A stretch of 64,000 nucleotides of DNA, taken from Ophiostoma sp. CBS 140.51 (lineage: Eukaryota > Ascomycota > Sordariomycetes > Ophiostomatales > Ophiostomataceae). The stretch spans positions 1-64,000 of the forward strand of contig JANSLP010000072.1 in assembly GCA_029298735.1 (NCBI GenBank). Direction: 5' to 3'. A model generated the notes under the pieces. It was not told where the DNA came from, searched no databases, and saw nothing but the letters and a program-made list of their open reading frames with translations. Positions 42,408 to 53,683 of this stretch are shown here, piece after piece. Position 1 is the stretch's first letter; every line of letters begins with the position of its first letter. A program made the position numbers and the translations under genes.

Positions 42408-43384
42408 CTATATGTAGTTCGACTCCGGGTCCAGCCGGTCCATCAGGTCAATGCTCTTCTCGTACATGGTAAAGACAATGCCGCCGCTCATCACCAACCG
42501 CGCCAAACGGGGGAGCGCACCGCTCCAGAACGTCAGCAGACCTTCCTGCTTGAAGATGAGGCTCGCACACCGCAGGCTGTTGCCATACACGCTGCGGGCC
42601 TCAATGCTCTGCATCCGCGTCTTGATCGTGTCCAGCGGCTGCGTCACAATCACCGTCACCAGCCCGGCCAGCGCGCCCATACTGAACGTGCCCACCGTTC
42701 CCAGCTTCTCGCCGGGCGCCGTGTAGCTTTCGGCCAGCTGCTTGAAGAACGTGTACGACGAGAACCGCACGGCTGAGTTGGCGGCCTGGCGTGCCGTCGT
42801 GGGCACAAAGCCCTGGAAGAAGCCGCGCAACCCACGCTCGCGGGCAATAATGGGGACGGCATGCAGGAAGCCGCGGAGCCGCGGCTTGGCCTGCTTGCGG
42901 TCGTCAATCAGCGTCGTCTTGATGCTCTCGGTGGGCGTGACGGCCAGCAAGGACTCGGTGACACCTGCACCAAAACCGGCCAGCACTGTGCGCGGACCCG
43001 TCATCTTGCCGTCGGCGTCGGCCAGCAACTGCTTGTACTGGTCAAACGCCACAAACCGGATGCCCGCCTTGGCCGAGTTGCCGATAATCAGGGTCGTACA
43101 CCCGGCGTACCACTGCGGGCCAAACTTGGGCCACGGCAGTTTCTGGCCGTCGGCCAACCGGCGGTTCAGCTGTGTGCGCGTCTTGGCAAACTCGGCAGGG
43201 TACGTGATGGCTAAGAAGTTAGCGACGAACATGACAGAAAGAAAAGTGTGCGCGGTTACCCACCAATTTCAACAGCACCGGCGGTCGAGCCGGCGATGAT
43301 GGACCGCAGCGGGCTCGGCGTCTTCTTCTTCTTGGGCGCGCCGGCATCGGCATTGGCTGCCGCCACGGGTGCAGCAGCGGACAT
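42408..43384 (-). CDS. CTP1: Mitochondrial citrate/tricarboxylate carrier
   Basis: Inner-membrane exchanger of citrate with malate or other anions. Exons 43384-43264 and 43210-42408 give 307 residues, the usual length. The intron (GTGGGT...CTTAG) breaks the first repeat just before AITYPAEFAKTRTQ, the first carrier signature PxxxxK. Second and third signatures are PTESIKTTLID and PLDTIKTRMQS. PTESIKT is characteristic of the citrate branch, and GGIVFTMYEKSIDLMDRLDP is a typical C-terminus. The first 20 residues are Ala-rich then Lys-rich. All three repeats and six membrane helices are intact. Confidence 0.95.
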
Positions 43385-45025
43385 TCTCAACGAGCGAGTC
43401 ACCGAAGGTGACGAGAGAGGAGGGTGGGTGGGTGGTGTCGGGTTGTGTCGTCGACGAGGTTGTGGTGTCGTGGTTCGTGTGTCGCTCGCAAGGCTGCACG
43501 TGAAGGTTGACGATTGTCGATTGTCTCAATTTCTTGATTTTTTATTTTTCGTTCCTACGCTAATTTCGCAGTGACGCGATGCGGAGAACAACCGGCCGCT
43601 GGGAGTAGAGCGCTGTACTTGCATGTGGTGCTGTGGCGCCCACTTTTTGCACTGTTCCCTCACAAAACCGCCCCCCGCCACCCTGCCGAACCGCTGCCGA
43701 CGGCTGTATTGTATTATTGTGTTTACCGTGTTAGCGCTCTTTGCCGCATCCCAACCCCATCCCGCGAGGCTGCAACGGCTTCGACCGCCAGAGAGGTTTC
43801 GAACAGACAAAGACGAGGAGAAAGAAGATGATTTAGGGCCCGTATTAGTATAATTGGAGATTTTGAAAATAAAATATTTGAGAAATCATCGTATGTCATG
43901 TATGGACAGGATTGAGAAAGCCGCCGCCGTAATGAACAACTTAAAGTGGTTTGGCTATTCGCACGTGCCTCGAACAAACATCGAGTCATCAAGTCACAAA
44001 CATTGCGGTCCCCTCGTAGTCGGGCATTGATAGCACTGTTTTTCAATCGTATTTGGATGGTCTGCATTTTTTTGTATTATTTGTCCAATTTTTGGAGAGT
44101 TTTCTATTATTTCAACATTTATTTTCGTGCAACTTCATATTGATGTATTTATTGTTGAATTTACAAAATTAATCCTGATCCAAAATAGTACCATTGCCGA
44201 ACAACCCCAAGAAATCAAAACCAACAGACTTTGAAAGAGAAAGAAAGTATGATAATTCTTGAAGCAACCTCTTTATACCTTGAAATAGCTATCCTATGAA
44301 TATTTTACAGTGCTGTAAGTCCAAAATAGAGACCTATCATGTCGAGATATGCAAAATTAGAAGGCTTGCCGCATGTTGACGGCGATATCAACAAAGCTGT
44401 TTGGAAGTGTAGTAAGTTTGGTTCGCATTCGCTTCATCAAGATGTATCATATTTATTGATATTCTTTCGTCGACAAAGAAAGATCGCGGGCTGTATATAG
44501 ATGACCAATAGCTGCCACGAGCCCATCACCACATCGCAAGCTTGGATACGGCCCTCTTTGATGCTGTTTTGTTCGACGTTCTGGATGTCAGAGGCGATGT
44601 GGTCACCGCGTGGCATCGGGGTCGATTTGGGGCGGCTCGTCCCGCAAATGTTTGTGCTTTTACTATCCCTTTGCCTTGACTTAAAGCCTTCTTTTGATTC
44701 TTTCCTTTGGCTTCCTATGTCACAAGACTGTGGTGCTTTAGGATGGAGTATTCTATGACTTGTATCCAAGTCAAGAATTTACAGATGAAGTAAAAATATC
44801 ATCAGATTTGAGTATATAAGATGTAGTAGAAGCTGCTGTGAAGAAATTTATGGCATCATATCTAAAAGCATATTCAGAAGCATATTCAGAAACATAAGCT
44901 ACCTCATCATTCGAACATACAGTTGACCCTATAACTGCAAAGTACCTAGAGCTCAAGTAAGAAGACCCTCTTTTGATACAAGGCACTTTGATCTTGACTT
45001 GTTGATTCTTAACCTGTTTGACAGA
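43385..45025. other. AT-rich gene-poor stretch
   Basis: 1.64 kb. The carrier promoter occupies the first few hundred bases (to about 43800). From 43850 the sequence is notably AT-rich, with a short tandem AGAAGCATATTC (x2) near 44872-44896. Two overlapping opposite open stretches at 44437-44769 have no recognisable features and are not annotated. Confidence 0.45.
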
Positions 45026-45297
45026 ATGTCCGACCTTCCAAAGAGTGACGTCGTTGCCATGGTCAAGGCCTCTGATGACCAGATCGAGCGCCTCGAAACC
45101 GAGATTAAGAACCGCAATGGGTTTATCGCCAAGCATGAAAAGATAATTGCCGAGAGCTTGAGAGCTTGCCTGATCAGACGGACGAAGTCAAGAGACAAAT
45201 CGAGGTCCAGAACATTACGATTAAGCGCATTAATGAAGACTACAAGAAAAAGGAAGAGACGCTGGAGGACCTTAAAAAGCTCTACAACAAGGAGTAG
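45026..45297 (+). pseudogene. Small coiled-coil ORF, frameshifted by an 8-bp tandem duplication
   Basis: Starts MSDLPKSDVVAMVKASDDQI and runs as a charged helix to IIAES, then loses frame. The other frame resumes at once with PDQTDEVKRQIEVQNITIKR and continues as a coiled coil to a stop at 45297. At the break the DNA is an exact repeat GAGAGCTT GAGAGCTT (45152-45159, 45160-45167). With one copy the helix would be continuous for about 87 residues. No splice signal can remove it. It may be a recent pseudogene, a polymorphic allele or an assembly error. No family known. Confidence 0.55.
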
Positions 45298-45550
45298 TAT
45301 TAGTGCCGAAACAGGCCTGATGTGTGTGGCCATGGCCCATAGAAGAGGAGGCTTCATGTTTGTTTACCCATGGTGTTACCAATAAACTGAGGGTTGCTGT
45401 TTGCCCAAATTTAGATATTTGTTTCACAGAAATGTGCTTTGAATTTAAAACGCCTGCTCTAAATGCATGCCAACACGAACAAAACGTGTATCCCGTTGCC
45501 ATATTATGCCTGCCCCCAGTGAATGCCAACCTTAAACATTAATCCACGGC

Positions 45551-47314
45551 CTATCTGATCATGTCCATTTCGTCGTCGTCGTCGTCGGCATACTGCTGGC
45601 CGCGGCCATGGCCGTTGTTGCGGTGCGTCATTTTGGGCGACAAGAACTCGTGCTTGAGCGCCTCCTCGGCACTGATGCGGCTGCTCGGGTCCAGGTCCAG
45701 GCACCGGTTCAAAAACTTGACAGCCAGCTTCTCGTCCTCGCTCAGCGGCACCAGAGTCTTGCTATTGTCGATGCGGCAGTTGCTCCAGAGAATGATGCGC
45801 TCCAGGCTGAACCCTTCGCGGCCGACCGTGGGGATGGTCGTCTCAAACATGCACCCATGCAGCTGGCCGGCAATCTTCATGCGCTTGCTGCCGAAAATGG
45901 TGGCAATTTCAATCATGGCCTCGACGTCGTCGGCGCTGTTGAAGAAGGGGAAGCGGCGGGACAGGAGGGTCAGCAAGACAACACCGACGGACCAAATGTC
46001 AATCTTGGTGGTCTGCTCGGTGCACTTGAAGAGCACTTCAGGGGCACGGAATCCACGCGTGCCCGCACGGTTGGCCCGTCGCGAGGGCCGCGTGTCAGAC
46101 TTGGGGTAGCCGTTGTGTGCCGCGTTGGGTACATAGGCTGCGCGGATACGGGCCTTGCGTACGCTCTCGACCTCGTGGCAGAGGCATGGCTTGGTGTCGC
46201 TGCCCTCGCGCTCGGCCAAACCAAAGTCGACGAGCACACCGCGGCCTGTCGCCGGGTCGTACAAAAAGTTGGTCGGCTTGATATCGCGGTGCAGAATGTT
46301 GGCGCGATGGACAGCCACAAGCGCCTCAAAGAGTGACCGCAGGTAGATGGCCATATCCGAGATCTTCATGTGGCGGTAGTACTCCCGGAAGTCCTGGTGC
46401 CGGAAATAGGGCAGCACGGCAACGACCTGGTCGGTACTTCGGAACGCTGTGATGAGTGGACAGACGGATGGCGAGGACCGCAGGTCGTGCAGCAGCTCGA
46501 GTTCGTTGAGGATGCGCAGAGGGCTGGAGGTGACGTAAATCTTCTTGATGGCGACGTACTTGGCGCGGCGACGGGGCTTGTCGGAGTCTCGTACTAAATG
46601 GCGCTCGTCGTTTTCGTCGGGATGTTGCTGGCCGGAGTGGCTGCGTGTACCGCTGGCTGTTCGCGTGCGCTTGAGTGGTGGTGATGCCCACTTCTCTGTG
46701 TCCTTGTCGAGATCCCAAGAGTTGTCGAAGCGCTCGTACTGCAGGTCCTCCGCTTTGTAGACGGTGGAGAATGTGCCTATACTGTTAGTGGGTGCACAAT
46801 CATATAAAGTTATCAGAAGACTAGACTCACCCTCGCCAATTCGCTTAATGAGCCGAAACTGGTTGCGGAAGCTGGGGAAGGTCGCCTGCAGCTTCTCCAT
46901 GTCGTACTGCACTGTCTCATCGACAGCATCGTCGTCCGAGCTGTCTCCTGCTTCCTCCTCCTCCTCTTCGTCATCGTCTTCACCATTGTCGTCGTCCGGC
47001 CCTTCTTCTGCCTCACTCTTTGCTGTCTCGGCCTCTTCGTCGTCGTCGTCTTCAACGCCTTCCCCTAATATGACCTCCTCGTCGTCTGGGTGTGCCTCGC
47101 CCTCGTCCTCGTCTTCACCACCGTAACCCTGGTCGTCCTGGTCTTGGTCATGCTCGTCCTGTTCTTGTTGGACGTCTTCCTCCTCCTCCTCTCCTAATGT
47201 CGACTGGAGATGCGCCACGACGTCGTTGATCATCGGCGTGTCTTCCCGGAACGCCATGTCCTCGTGGATCTTGAACGGTTCCTCAAACCGCTTTCTCCGT
47301 AAGCCGGTTGCCAT
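45551..47314 (-). CDS. CDC7: Cdc7-type DDK catalytic kinase
   Basis: Serine/threonine kinase that, with Dbf4, phosphorylates Mcm2-7 to start DNA replication. Exons 47314-46831 and 46776-45551 give 569 residues. The 54-nt intron (46830-46777, GTGAGT...CTAAC...ATAG) has no stop and keeps frame, but splicing is needed to complete the glycine loop RIGEG|TFSTVYKAEDL. The N-terminal 150 residues include a very acidic run. Catalytic motifs are YVAIKKIY, HRDIKPTNFLYD, VDFGLAE and the Cdc7-typical GTRGFRAPEVL. Inserts between lobes (Arg/Ser-rich) are normal for the family. It is divergent from condensin subunit 1 with an MCB box between them. Confidence 0.95.
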   Translation of the reverse strand: MATGLRRKRFEEPFKIHEDMAFREDTPMINDVVAHLQSTLGEEEEEDVQQEQDEHDQDQDDQGYGGEDEDEGEAHPDDEEVILGEGVEDDDDEEAETAKSEAEEGPDDDNGEDDDEEEEEEAGDSSDDDAVDETVQYDMEKLQATFPSFRNQFRLIKRIGEGESSLLITLYDCAPTNSIGTFSTVYKAEDLQYERFDNSWDLDKDTEKWASPPLKRTRTASGTRSHSGQQHPDENDERHLVRDSDKPRRRAKYVAIKKIYVTSSPLRILNELELLHDLRSSPSVCPLITAFRSTDQVVAVLPYFRHQDFREYYRHMKISDMAIYLRSLFEALVAVHRANILHRDIKPTNFLYDPATGRGVLVDFGLAEREGSDTKPCLCHEVESVRKARIRAAYVPNAAHNGYPKSDTRPSRRANRAGTRGFRAPEVLFKCTEQTTKIDIWSVGVVLLTLLSRRFPFFNSADDVEAMIEIATIFGSKRMKIAGQLHGCMFETTIPTVGREGFSLERIILWSNCRIDNSKTLVPLSEDEKLAVKFLNRCLDLDPSSRISAEEALKHEFLSPKMTHRNNGHGRGQQYADDDDDEMDMIR

Positions 47315-48143
47315 GTCGAGTGTTGTGAGATAGCAAACTGGGCACGAGATCAGACGACAGAGTTGAAGCAGAGCCGAGTAAAATTCAAGTAAGTCGAGAG
47401 CCCTGCTGACAAGATCAAAGTTTGTCGTGTGGTCGTCTAGCTCTGTACTTTGACTGACAAATAGAAATAATAGTCGACAAAAAGACCAGACGGAATACCC
47501 AGCACTAAATTGGTATGCTCTGCGTGCTCGTAATGGTGTGCTGGCTCAAGGTGTGGTTCGTCTTCGCAAAAAGAGTTTCTGCATGTGGTCCATGTTATTT
47601 GTTGACAATTTCCAAAAAGTCGCTTAAGCCGCGCCGAGAAGGCTGACAGCCCGCTAATGGCCACTGTGACGCGATTTTTGCGTGCGCTCCCTAGGGCGAT
47701 TTGGTGGGGTGGCAAAATCCCAGAACGCGTCAGGGTCGGTAGGGGGGGCCTGTTTTAGCGGTAGTCCCAAAACGGCAATTGCGCAAAGTAAACATAAACA
47801 AGCCGTTGCCAGGCCCCTCCTTCCCCTTCTGCACCAAAGTATCCAAATTTATGAGCGAAGAGACGACATCAGGTCGTACTTTCCCCTTCCGCCATCCACC
47901 CGACTGCGCCTTCCCTGTAGGAAACCCAAAACATTGGCCAAACATCGCCAACCGAACTGCAGGAATTCCAGTGGCTTCACGTTTTGCGACCACGGCCTAC
48001 ATACAGGCGCATCGCCACGACCTGCTCACAACCCGATCTTTTACTTTTACTTTTTCTTTTTTCTTCTTTTCTTTTCTCTTCTCTTCTCTCTAACTGCATA
48101 GTCTGCGCTGCTGCGCCCTCCCCCCTTCCCCAAATCGCCCATC
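47315..48143. promoter_or_regulatory. Divergent promoter, CDC7 / condensin subunit, with MCB box
   Basis: An 829-bp spacer. ACGCGT at 47725-47730 and a related GACGCGA near 47670 with TTTTGCG beside it suggest MBF-type cell-cycle control. A T/C-rich leader precedes the condensin start. Confidence 0.55.
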
Positions 48144-51100
48144 ATGGACGCCGTCGCCTTCGACATCAACAATGCCCTCAAGTTCTACATGAGCGATCCG
48201 GCCTCGATCCCTACGCCGGAAGCCGACGCCGCGCTCTTCGACTGCGAGAACGACCCCGAGGCGCTCACCAATGCCGTCATCTCGCCCGTGCTCAACCCGA
48301 TTGTCGACGCCGTCGCCGAGAGCCCCGATGCCATTACGCGCAGCAGCTATTTTGACTCGTTGCAGTTTCTTCTCAAGTGCGCCTTTTCCAACTCATCCTC
48401 TGCTCATGCCCTCCTGCCCTTTTCTCTTTCTTCGGACACGCCGTCCACAACGCCCTCGGGCACCCCTTCAAAAACCTCACGAAACCGTCTCTCTGGCGCA
48501 AGCCAACCACGCTCATCTCTTGGACACCATTCTGAACGTTTACCCTCTTCTTCTTCCAGGTACACGTCTTTCCTCCCGACCCATGCGCTCAGCAAGGTCT
48601 TTGACCTCATCACGTCTGGCCTGTCGGCCGAGGCCGACGCCATCAACCACGACCTTGAGTCCGACGAGCAGGACCTGATTGCGCACCACAAGAACTTGCT
48701 CGAAATCTACGGCTTCTTGCTGCAATGGACCATCTTGGCCGTCGAGACCCGCGCGGCCGAGAAGTCATCGTCGGCGCCCGCCGCCCGCGGCAGCAGCAAG
48801 GCCCGCGGCAAGAAGGCCGCTTCGGAAAACGACAAGGACAGCAGCTGGGACTCGTCCGCACAGCTGCAGACCGCCCTCGACACCATGTGCAAAGTCCTGC
48901 GCCTCAAGCTGGCCAAGATCTTTCTGACGACCTCGGAGCGCGACACGTTTATGGGCCTGGTCACCCGCCCCGTCTACTTGATTCTGGAAAGCGAGCAGCG
49001 CGTCAAGTCTATGCCCATCCGCATGCACGCTTTCAAAGTCCTGTGCATGGCCGTCAAGCACCACGGCCACGCCTACGCCGCACAGATTTCCATTGTGCAG
49101 AACCTGACCTATTTCGAGCACCTGTCGGAGCCCATGGCCGAGTTCTTGTACATTCTATCAGAGCAGTACGACTACGAGCAACTAGCCAACGAGATTCTGG
49201 TCGAGCTGAGCAACAAGGAGTTTAGCAGCAACGACACGCGCGGCCCCAAACAGGTCTCGACTTTCGTCATCAAGCTGTCTGAGCTGGCGCCGCGCCTCGT
49301 CATCAAACAGGTCGCGTCACTCATCAAGCAAATGGACAGCGAGTCCTACACCCTGCGCTGTGCCCTCATCGAAATTTGCGGCAACATGATTGCTTACCTC
49401 AGTCGCCAAGAAGAGCGCGGCGAAGACCACAAGTCGCAGCTCAACGCCTTCTTCAGTGTGCTCGAGGAGCGTTTCCTCGACATCAACCCCTACTGCCGCT
49501 CGCGCACTCTTCAAGTGTACGTCAAGCTGTGCGACCTCGAGATGAAGTTCCCCAAGCGCCGCCTCAAAGCCGCCGAGCTCGCCAACCAGAGCCTAGAGGA
49601 CAAGAGCAGCAACGTGCGCCGCAACGCCATTAAGCTGCTGGGCTGTCTTATTAAGACGCATCCCTTCACGGCCATGCACGGTGCCCAGCTCTCGCGCAAA
49701 GACTACCAGGAGCGTCTCCAACATGTGGAAGACGAGATTCAGTCGCTGCGGCCGCCGGAGGGTGCGCCCGATCTGGGCGAGAAGGGCGCCGACGATGGTG
49801 CCGGCAATACGACTGGTCTGCTGGACGAGGCCACCCAGCTTGAAGCCTCGCCCCAAAAGGGTTTGAACGAAATGACCGACGAGGAGAAGATTGCTGCTGT
49901 GCGCAAGGCACAGGAAGAGGCCGCGACGTCTGAGGCCATTAGCAAGCTGACCCTCACGAAAAAGTACTACTCGGAGGCGCTCAAGTTTATTAACATCCTG
50001 CACGAGGCCACGACGACCATCTGCCAGCTGCTGGGCTCGCGCAACAAGAGCGAGGTCATTGAGGCCATGGACTATTTTGAGATTGGCGATGCCTACAACA
50101 TTGAGCAGAACAAGATTGGCATCCGCCGCATGCTGCGTCTTATCTGGACCAAGGGCAACAGCGACGAGGGCAAGGGTGTGCAGACCCACCTCATTGAGTG
50201 CTACCGCCGGCTGTTTTTTGAGGCGCCCGACTCGTTTGGCCCCAACGACGCCGCCAACTACATTGCACGCAACATGATCTCGCTCACCTTTGGTGCCACG
50301 CCGGCCGAGCTGACGTCGCTCGAGCAGCTGCTGGCCACCATGATGAGGGGCGGCATGATCCCCGACGTCGTTGTGGCCAAGCTATGGCAGGTCTACGGTG
50401 TGCAGAAGCGCGAGATCTCGCGAACACAGCGCCGCGGCGCTATTATTGTTCTGGGTATGCTGGCCACGGCCAACCCAGAGATTGTCGTGGGCGAGATGGA
50501 GACGATGCTGCGTACGGGTTTGGGCGCGCATGGCCGCTCCGATCTGCAGCTGGCCAAGTACACGTGTGTGGCGCTGCAGCGGATCAACCCCGTCGGCCGC
50601 TCGGCCAAGGACTCCAACATGACGTTCTCGCGCCTTCCCAACGACCACGCCGTGCTGATGAAGCTGGCACAAATCATTGATATCCCATCCGACAGCAAGG
50701 AGTGGTTCGGTGTGGCCGAGCAGGCCATCAATGCCATTTATGCTCTGTCCAAGCACCCCGACGTGCTGTGCAGCGACATCATCCGGCGCAAGACGCGCAT
50801 TGCGTTCTCGTCGCCGTCGTCTCGGCCAACCTCCTCGCGTGGCGACGTCACGACTGTGATCCCGACCACTGATGCCGATGGCAACGCTACTGTCTTGCCC
50901 GAGACTCAGACGCAGGTTCAGGCGCCGTCACCCGTCAAGTCGCAGCGCGGCACCACCAATGCGCTCTCCCAACTCCTGTTCGTCGTGGGCCAGGTCGCAA
51001 TCAAGCAGATTGTGCACCTCGAACTGTGCGAGCAGGACTTTAAGCGCCGCAAGCAGGAGAAGGAGAAGCTCGAGGCTGCCGCCAAGATTGCCGAAGAGGA

Positions 51101-52040
51101 AGAGGCGGCCAGCACCGGCAAGCATGCTACAGGCCGCGGCAAGAAGGGCGCCAAGGGCCGCGAGTCCGCTGCTTCTTCTGCTCCTGGTGCTGCCAAGGAG
51201 GAAGAAGGCGACGAGCTCGATCTCATTGGCGGTACAACGGAAGACGATTTCACCGAAGCCATGCAGCACATCCGTGAGCGCGAGCTGCTGTACGGCCCCA
51301 CGGCGCTGCTGGGCATGTTTGGCCCGCTCGTGTCGGAGATTTGTGCCAACAACATTTTGTACAAGGACAAGGGCCTGCAGGCGGCCGCCACGCTCTGCAT
51401 GGCCAAGCTGATGTGCGTCAGCGCCGAGTACTGCGAGACCAACCTGCCCCTCTTGATTACCATCATGGAGCGGTCCAAGGATGCCACCGTGCGGTCCAAT
51501 GCCGTCATTGCTTTAGGCGACATGGCCGTCTGCTTCAACCACCTGATTGACGAGAACACGGATTTCCTGTACCGCCGCCTGGCCGACTCGGACGACTCGG
51601 TCAAGCGGACATGTCTCATGACCCTAACCTTTTTGATTCTGGCTGGTCAGGTCAAGGTCAAGGGCCAGTTGGGAGAGATGGCCAAATGTTTGGAAGACGA
51701 CGACAAGCGCATTGCCGATCTCGCGCGCATGTTCTTCACTGAGCTGTCCACCAAGGACAATGCCGTCTACAACCACTTTGTCGACATGTTCAGTCTGCTG
51801 TCGGCCGAGACCGCCTTGGACGAAGAGTCCTTCCGTCGCATTGTCCGCTTCTTGCTCGGCTTTGTCGAAAAGGACAAGCACGCCAAGCAGCTCTCAGAAA
51901 AACTGGCGGCCCGTCTCGCCCGATGTGATACCGAGCGGCAGTGGAACGATGTGGCCTTTGCACTGGGGATTCTGCAGCACAAGAGCGAGGACATTAACAA
52001 GGTGTTGTCGGAAGGCTTCCGCGTTGTGCAGATTTCGTAA
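48144..52040 (+). CDS. YCS4: Condensin complex subunit 1 (Ycs4/CAP-D2)
   Basis: HEAT-repeat non-SMC subunit of condensin, needed for mitotic chromosome compaction. The reading frame is open throughout, but 48377-48559 (183 nt, Ser-rich if translated, donor GTGCGC, acceptor CTTCCAG) is probably an intron, because splicing gives FLLK|YTSFLPTHALSKVFDLI, the continuous family sequence. Exons 48144-48376 and 48560-52040 then give 1237 residues, a normal size. Conserved segments include MCKVLRLKLAKIF, NPYCRSRTLQVYVKL and DKSSNVRRNAIKLLG in the N half. In the C half are ERSKDATVRSNAVIALGDMA and DSDDSVKRTCLMTLTFLILA, the cohesin/condensin HEAT signature. Confidence 0.95.
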   Translation: MDAVAFDINNALKFYMSDPASIPTPEADAALFDCENDPEALTNAVISPVLNPIVDAVAESPDAITRSSYFDSLQFLLKCAFSNSSSAHALLPFSLSSDTPSTTPSGTPSKTSRNRLSGASQPRSSLGHHSERLPSSSSRYTSFLPTHALSKVFDLITSGLSAEADAINHDLESDEQDLIAHHKNLLEIYGFLLQWTILAVETRAAEKSSSAPAARGSSKARGKKAASENDKDSSWDSSAQLQTALDTMCKVLRLKLAKIFLTTSERDTFMGLVTRPVYLILESEQRVKSMPIRMHAFKVLCMAVKHHGHAYAAQISIVQNLTYFEHLSEPMAEFLYILSEQYDYEQLANEILVELSNKEFSSNDTRGPKQVSTFVIKLSELAPRLVIKQVASLIKQMDSESYTLRCALIEICGNMIAYLSRQEERGEDHKSQLNAFFSVLEERFLDINPYCRSRTLQVYVKLCDLEMKFPKRRLKAAELANQSLEDKSSNVRRNAIKLLGCLIKTHPFTAMHGAQLSRKDYQERLQHVEDEIQSLRPPEGAPDLGEKGADDGAGNTTGLLDEATQLEASPQKGLNEMTDEEKIAAVRKAQEEAATSEAISKLTLTKKYYSEALKFINILHEATTTICQLLGSRNKSEVIEAMDYFEIGDAYNIEQNKIGIRRMLRLIWTKGNSDEGKGVQTHLIECYRRLFFEAPDSFGPNDAANYIARNMISLTFGATPAELTSLEQLLATMMRGGMIPDVVVAKLWQVYGVQKREISRTQRRGAIIVLGMLATANPEIVVGEMETMLRTGLGAHGRSDLQLAKYTCVALQRINPVGRSAKDSNMTFSRLPNDHAVLMKLAQIIDIPSDSKEWFGVAEQAINAIYALSKHPDVLCSDIIRRKTRIAFSSPSSRPTSSRGDVTTVIPTTDADGNATVLPETQTQVQAPSPVKSQRGTTNALSQLLFVVGQVAIKQIVHLELCEQDFKRRKQEKEKLEAAAKIAEEEEAASTGKHATGRGKKGAKGRESAASSAPGAAKEEEGDELDLIGGTTEDDFTEAMQHIRERELLYGPTALLGMFGPLVSEICANNILYKDKGLQAAATLCMAKLMCVSAEYCETNLPLLITIMERSKDATVRSNAVIALGDMAVCFNHLIDENTDFLYRRLADSDDSVKRTCLMTLTFLILAGQVKVKGQLGEMAKCLEDDDKRIADLARMFFTELSTKDNAVYNHFVDMFSLLSAETALDEESFRRIVRFLLGFVEKDKHAKQLSEKLAARLARCDTERQWNDVAFALGILQHKSEDINKVLSEGFRVVQIS

Positions 52041-52518
52041 CGGCGTAGCAACGAGGTTGTTTGTCTTTTCTTTGTGTCATGTTACCATGTTTGTGTTTTC
52101 GCGATTCTGGTGTGGTTTTAGGTCTGGTTATATATCTTTTTGTTTCTTGGGATAGTCGTTTTCTTACAACAAGACTGGAGGCGTAATGAGAACAGAATAT
52201 GATGTGTTTTGTCCTTCACTTGTGGTCACTTATGATGAGATATGATGTATGTTTGATGCTTTTTTGTTCGGATTGCCCGCCGTGGTACCAACTATGTACA
52301 GGACCATGCTATGCGTCGACTCTATGCCGACTGGTCCGTCAAATGCAACTTCCGCCCGCTTATTTGAGGCCGTCTCATCCGCTGTCCTCGCTCGATGCTC
52401 ATTGTCGTAGAGTATCTCTCGCTTCACCCAGTCGCCGTCCACATCTCTCCTCGCGTCGCTGCGCTCAGCATTCGTGCCACACCATCTCACACCTCCGCTT
52501 CGCTCCGGTGTTCGCCGC
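52041..52518. other. Convergent 3' spacer
   Basis: 478 bp between the converging condensin and GRIM-19 genes, T-rich after the condensin stop. Nothing else recognised. Confidence 0.45.
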
Positions 52519-53101
52519 TTACTTCGTGGTCGTTCTCGGCGTCGCCGCAAACGTCGGCCGCACAAACCGCTCCGAGTTGTACACCTTGGTGTTCTCGCCC
52601 AGCAGCTCCCGCTCCCGCGCCTGGTCCGCCAAGTGTCGCCGCACCTGGTCGCGGTCCTCTTCAGCTTGGAGAAGGGGGATCAGATGGATCCGTGACCACA
52701 TTTTTTCACGGGCCATTTCGCTGACAAGTTAGCGGGTGACAATAAATTTAGAATGTTCGGGGTATACGCACTGTTGCTCTCTCACACCTAGGGCCAGCTT
52801 GTACCAGCCGTAGCCCATGGCGGCGCCCATGATGCCGAGGAGGACGGCCGGGCGGAAGCCGCGGGAGGGAAGGTTTCTCTGAAGGGTGTGTTAGCATGTC
52901 GTTACTGTCGATCGTGACCTTGTGTCCGCATCGCCGTCGTCGCAGTTGTGTGGTCGTCCGATCGGTGCGGGCCACTCCCAGCACTCGTAGCCTTTCCAAT
53001 GGCGACCCAATGATCGTCAACAATCCGTATAGTCGCCACTCTAGTCTTACCTTGTACTGAACGGGGCCGTAGCCGCCGGTCGGCGGCATGTCCTGAGGCA
53101 T
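52519..53101 (-). CDS. Complex I subunit NDUFA13/GRIM-19
   Basis: Accessory subunit of NADH:ubiquinone oxidoreductase in the inner mitochondrial membrane. Three exons (53101-53051, 52878-52772, 52720-52519) give 119 residues. Exon 1 encodes MPQDMPPTGGYGPVQYK, the conserved start. The 172-nt first intron is long for this window. Exon 2 has the single membrane span (RPAVLLGIMGAAMGYGWYKL), and exon 3 ends with AREKMWSRIHLIPLLQAEED and a C-terminus close to RFVRPTFAATP. All elements of the family are present. Confidence 0.94.
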
Positions 53102-53683
53102 GGTGGGCGGTTGTGTGTTGTGGTGATTGAGGGAAAAGAAGGAGTTCGGAGTTCGGAGTCGAGTCGGCGGTCAATTGGTCGTCGGATCGATATTGTGAGA
53201 GGAAGGACGATGCTTATTAGATCGCTCGCCTTGGGGTCGTCGTGTCAATAGAACGGAGGTTGTCGTCGGCTTTCTGCGTGCAAAACACGAAATCGTCAAT
53301 TCGATTCTCCACGATTGAGAACAGCCAGTAACGAGAGCTTTCCGGCCTCGCCCAGTTTTTCGGGCCAATCAGAGACGGCGTGATTTGCTCTCGTCGCACC
53401 CCACTTTTGAACTGCATGTGATATGGCACGTGATTTGACTTGACGACTACGATTACTGAACGCAGCTAGCAACCAGAATTAAAGCTTCTCTACTGTCGCC
53501 TCGAGGACAACTCACACTTGAAAAAAAACCATTCTTTTCTCATCACCACCTTCGCATTCGCATATCGAACAAAGAGTCAATTTGCATAAAAGGTAGATGG
53601 AAACTAATACTTACCTGAAGATACTAAGAAAGAAGAAAAAGAATAAAAAGTAAGAAAAACACTTCAAAAAGAAGAGCACCTCA
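53102..53683. promoter_or_regulatory. GRIM-19 promoter and downstream spacer
   Basis: 582 bp between the GRIM-19 start and the end of the next minus-strand gene. No distinct motif assigned. Confidence 0.35.

Noticed and set aside
44437..44769. Two overlapping opposite frames of 85 and 110 codons
   Set aside because: Neither has a recognisable motif, and they overlap each other almost completely; not enough to choose either.
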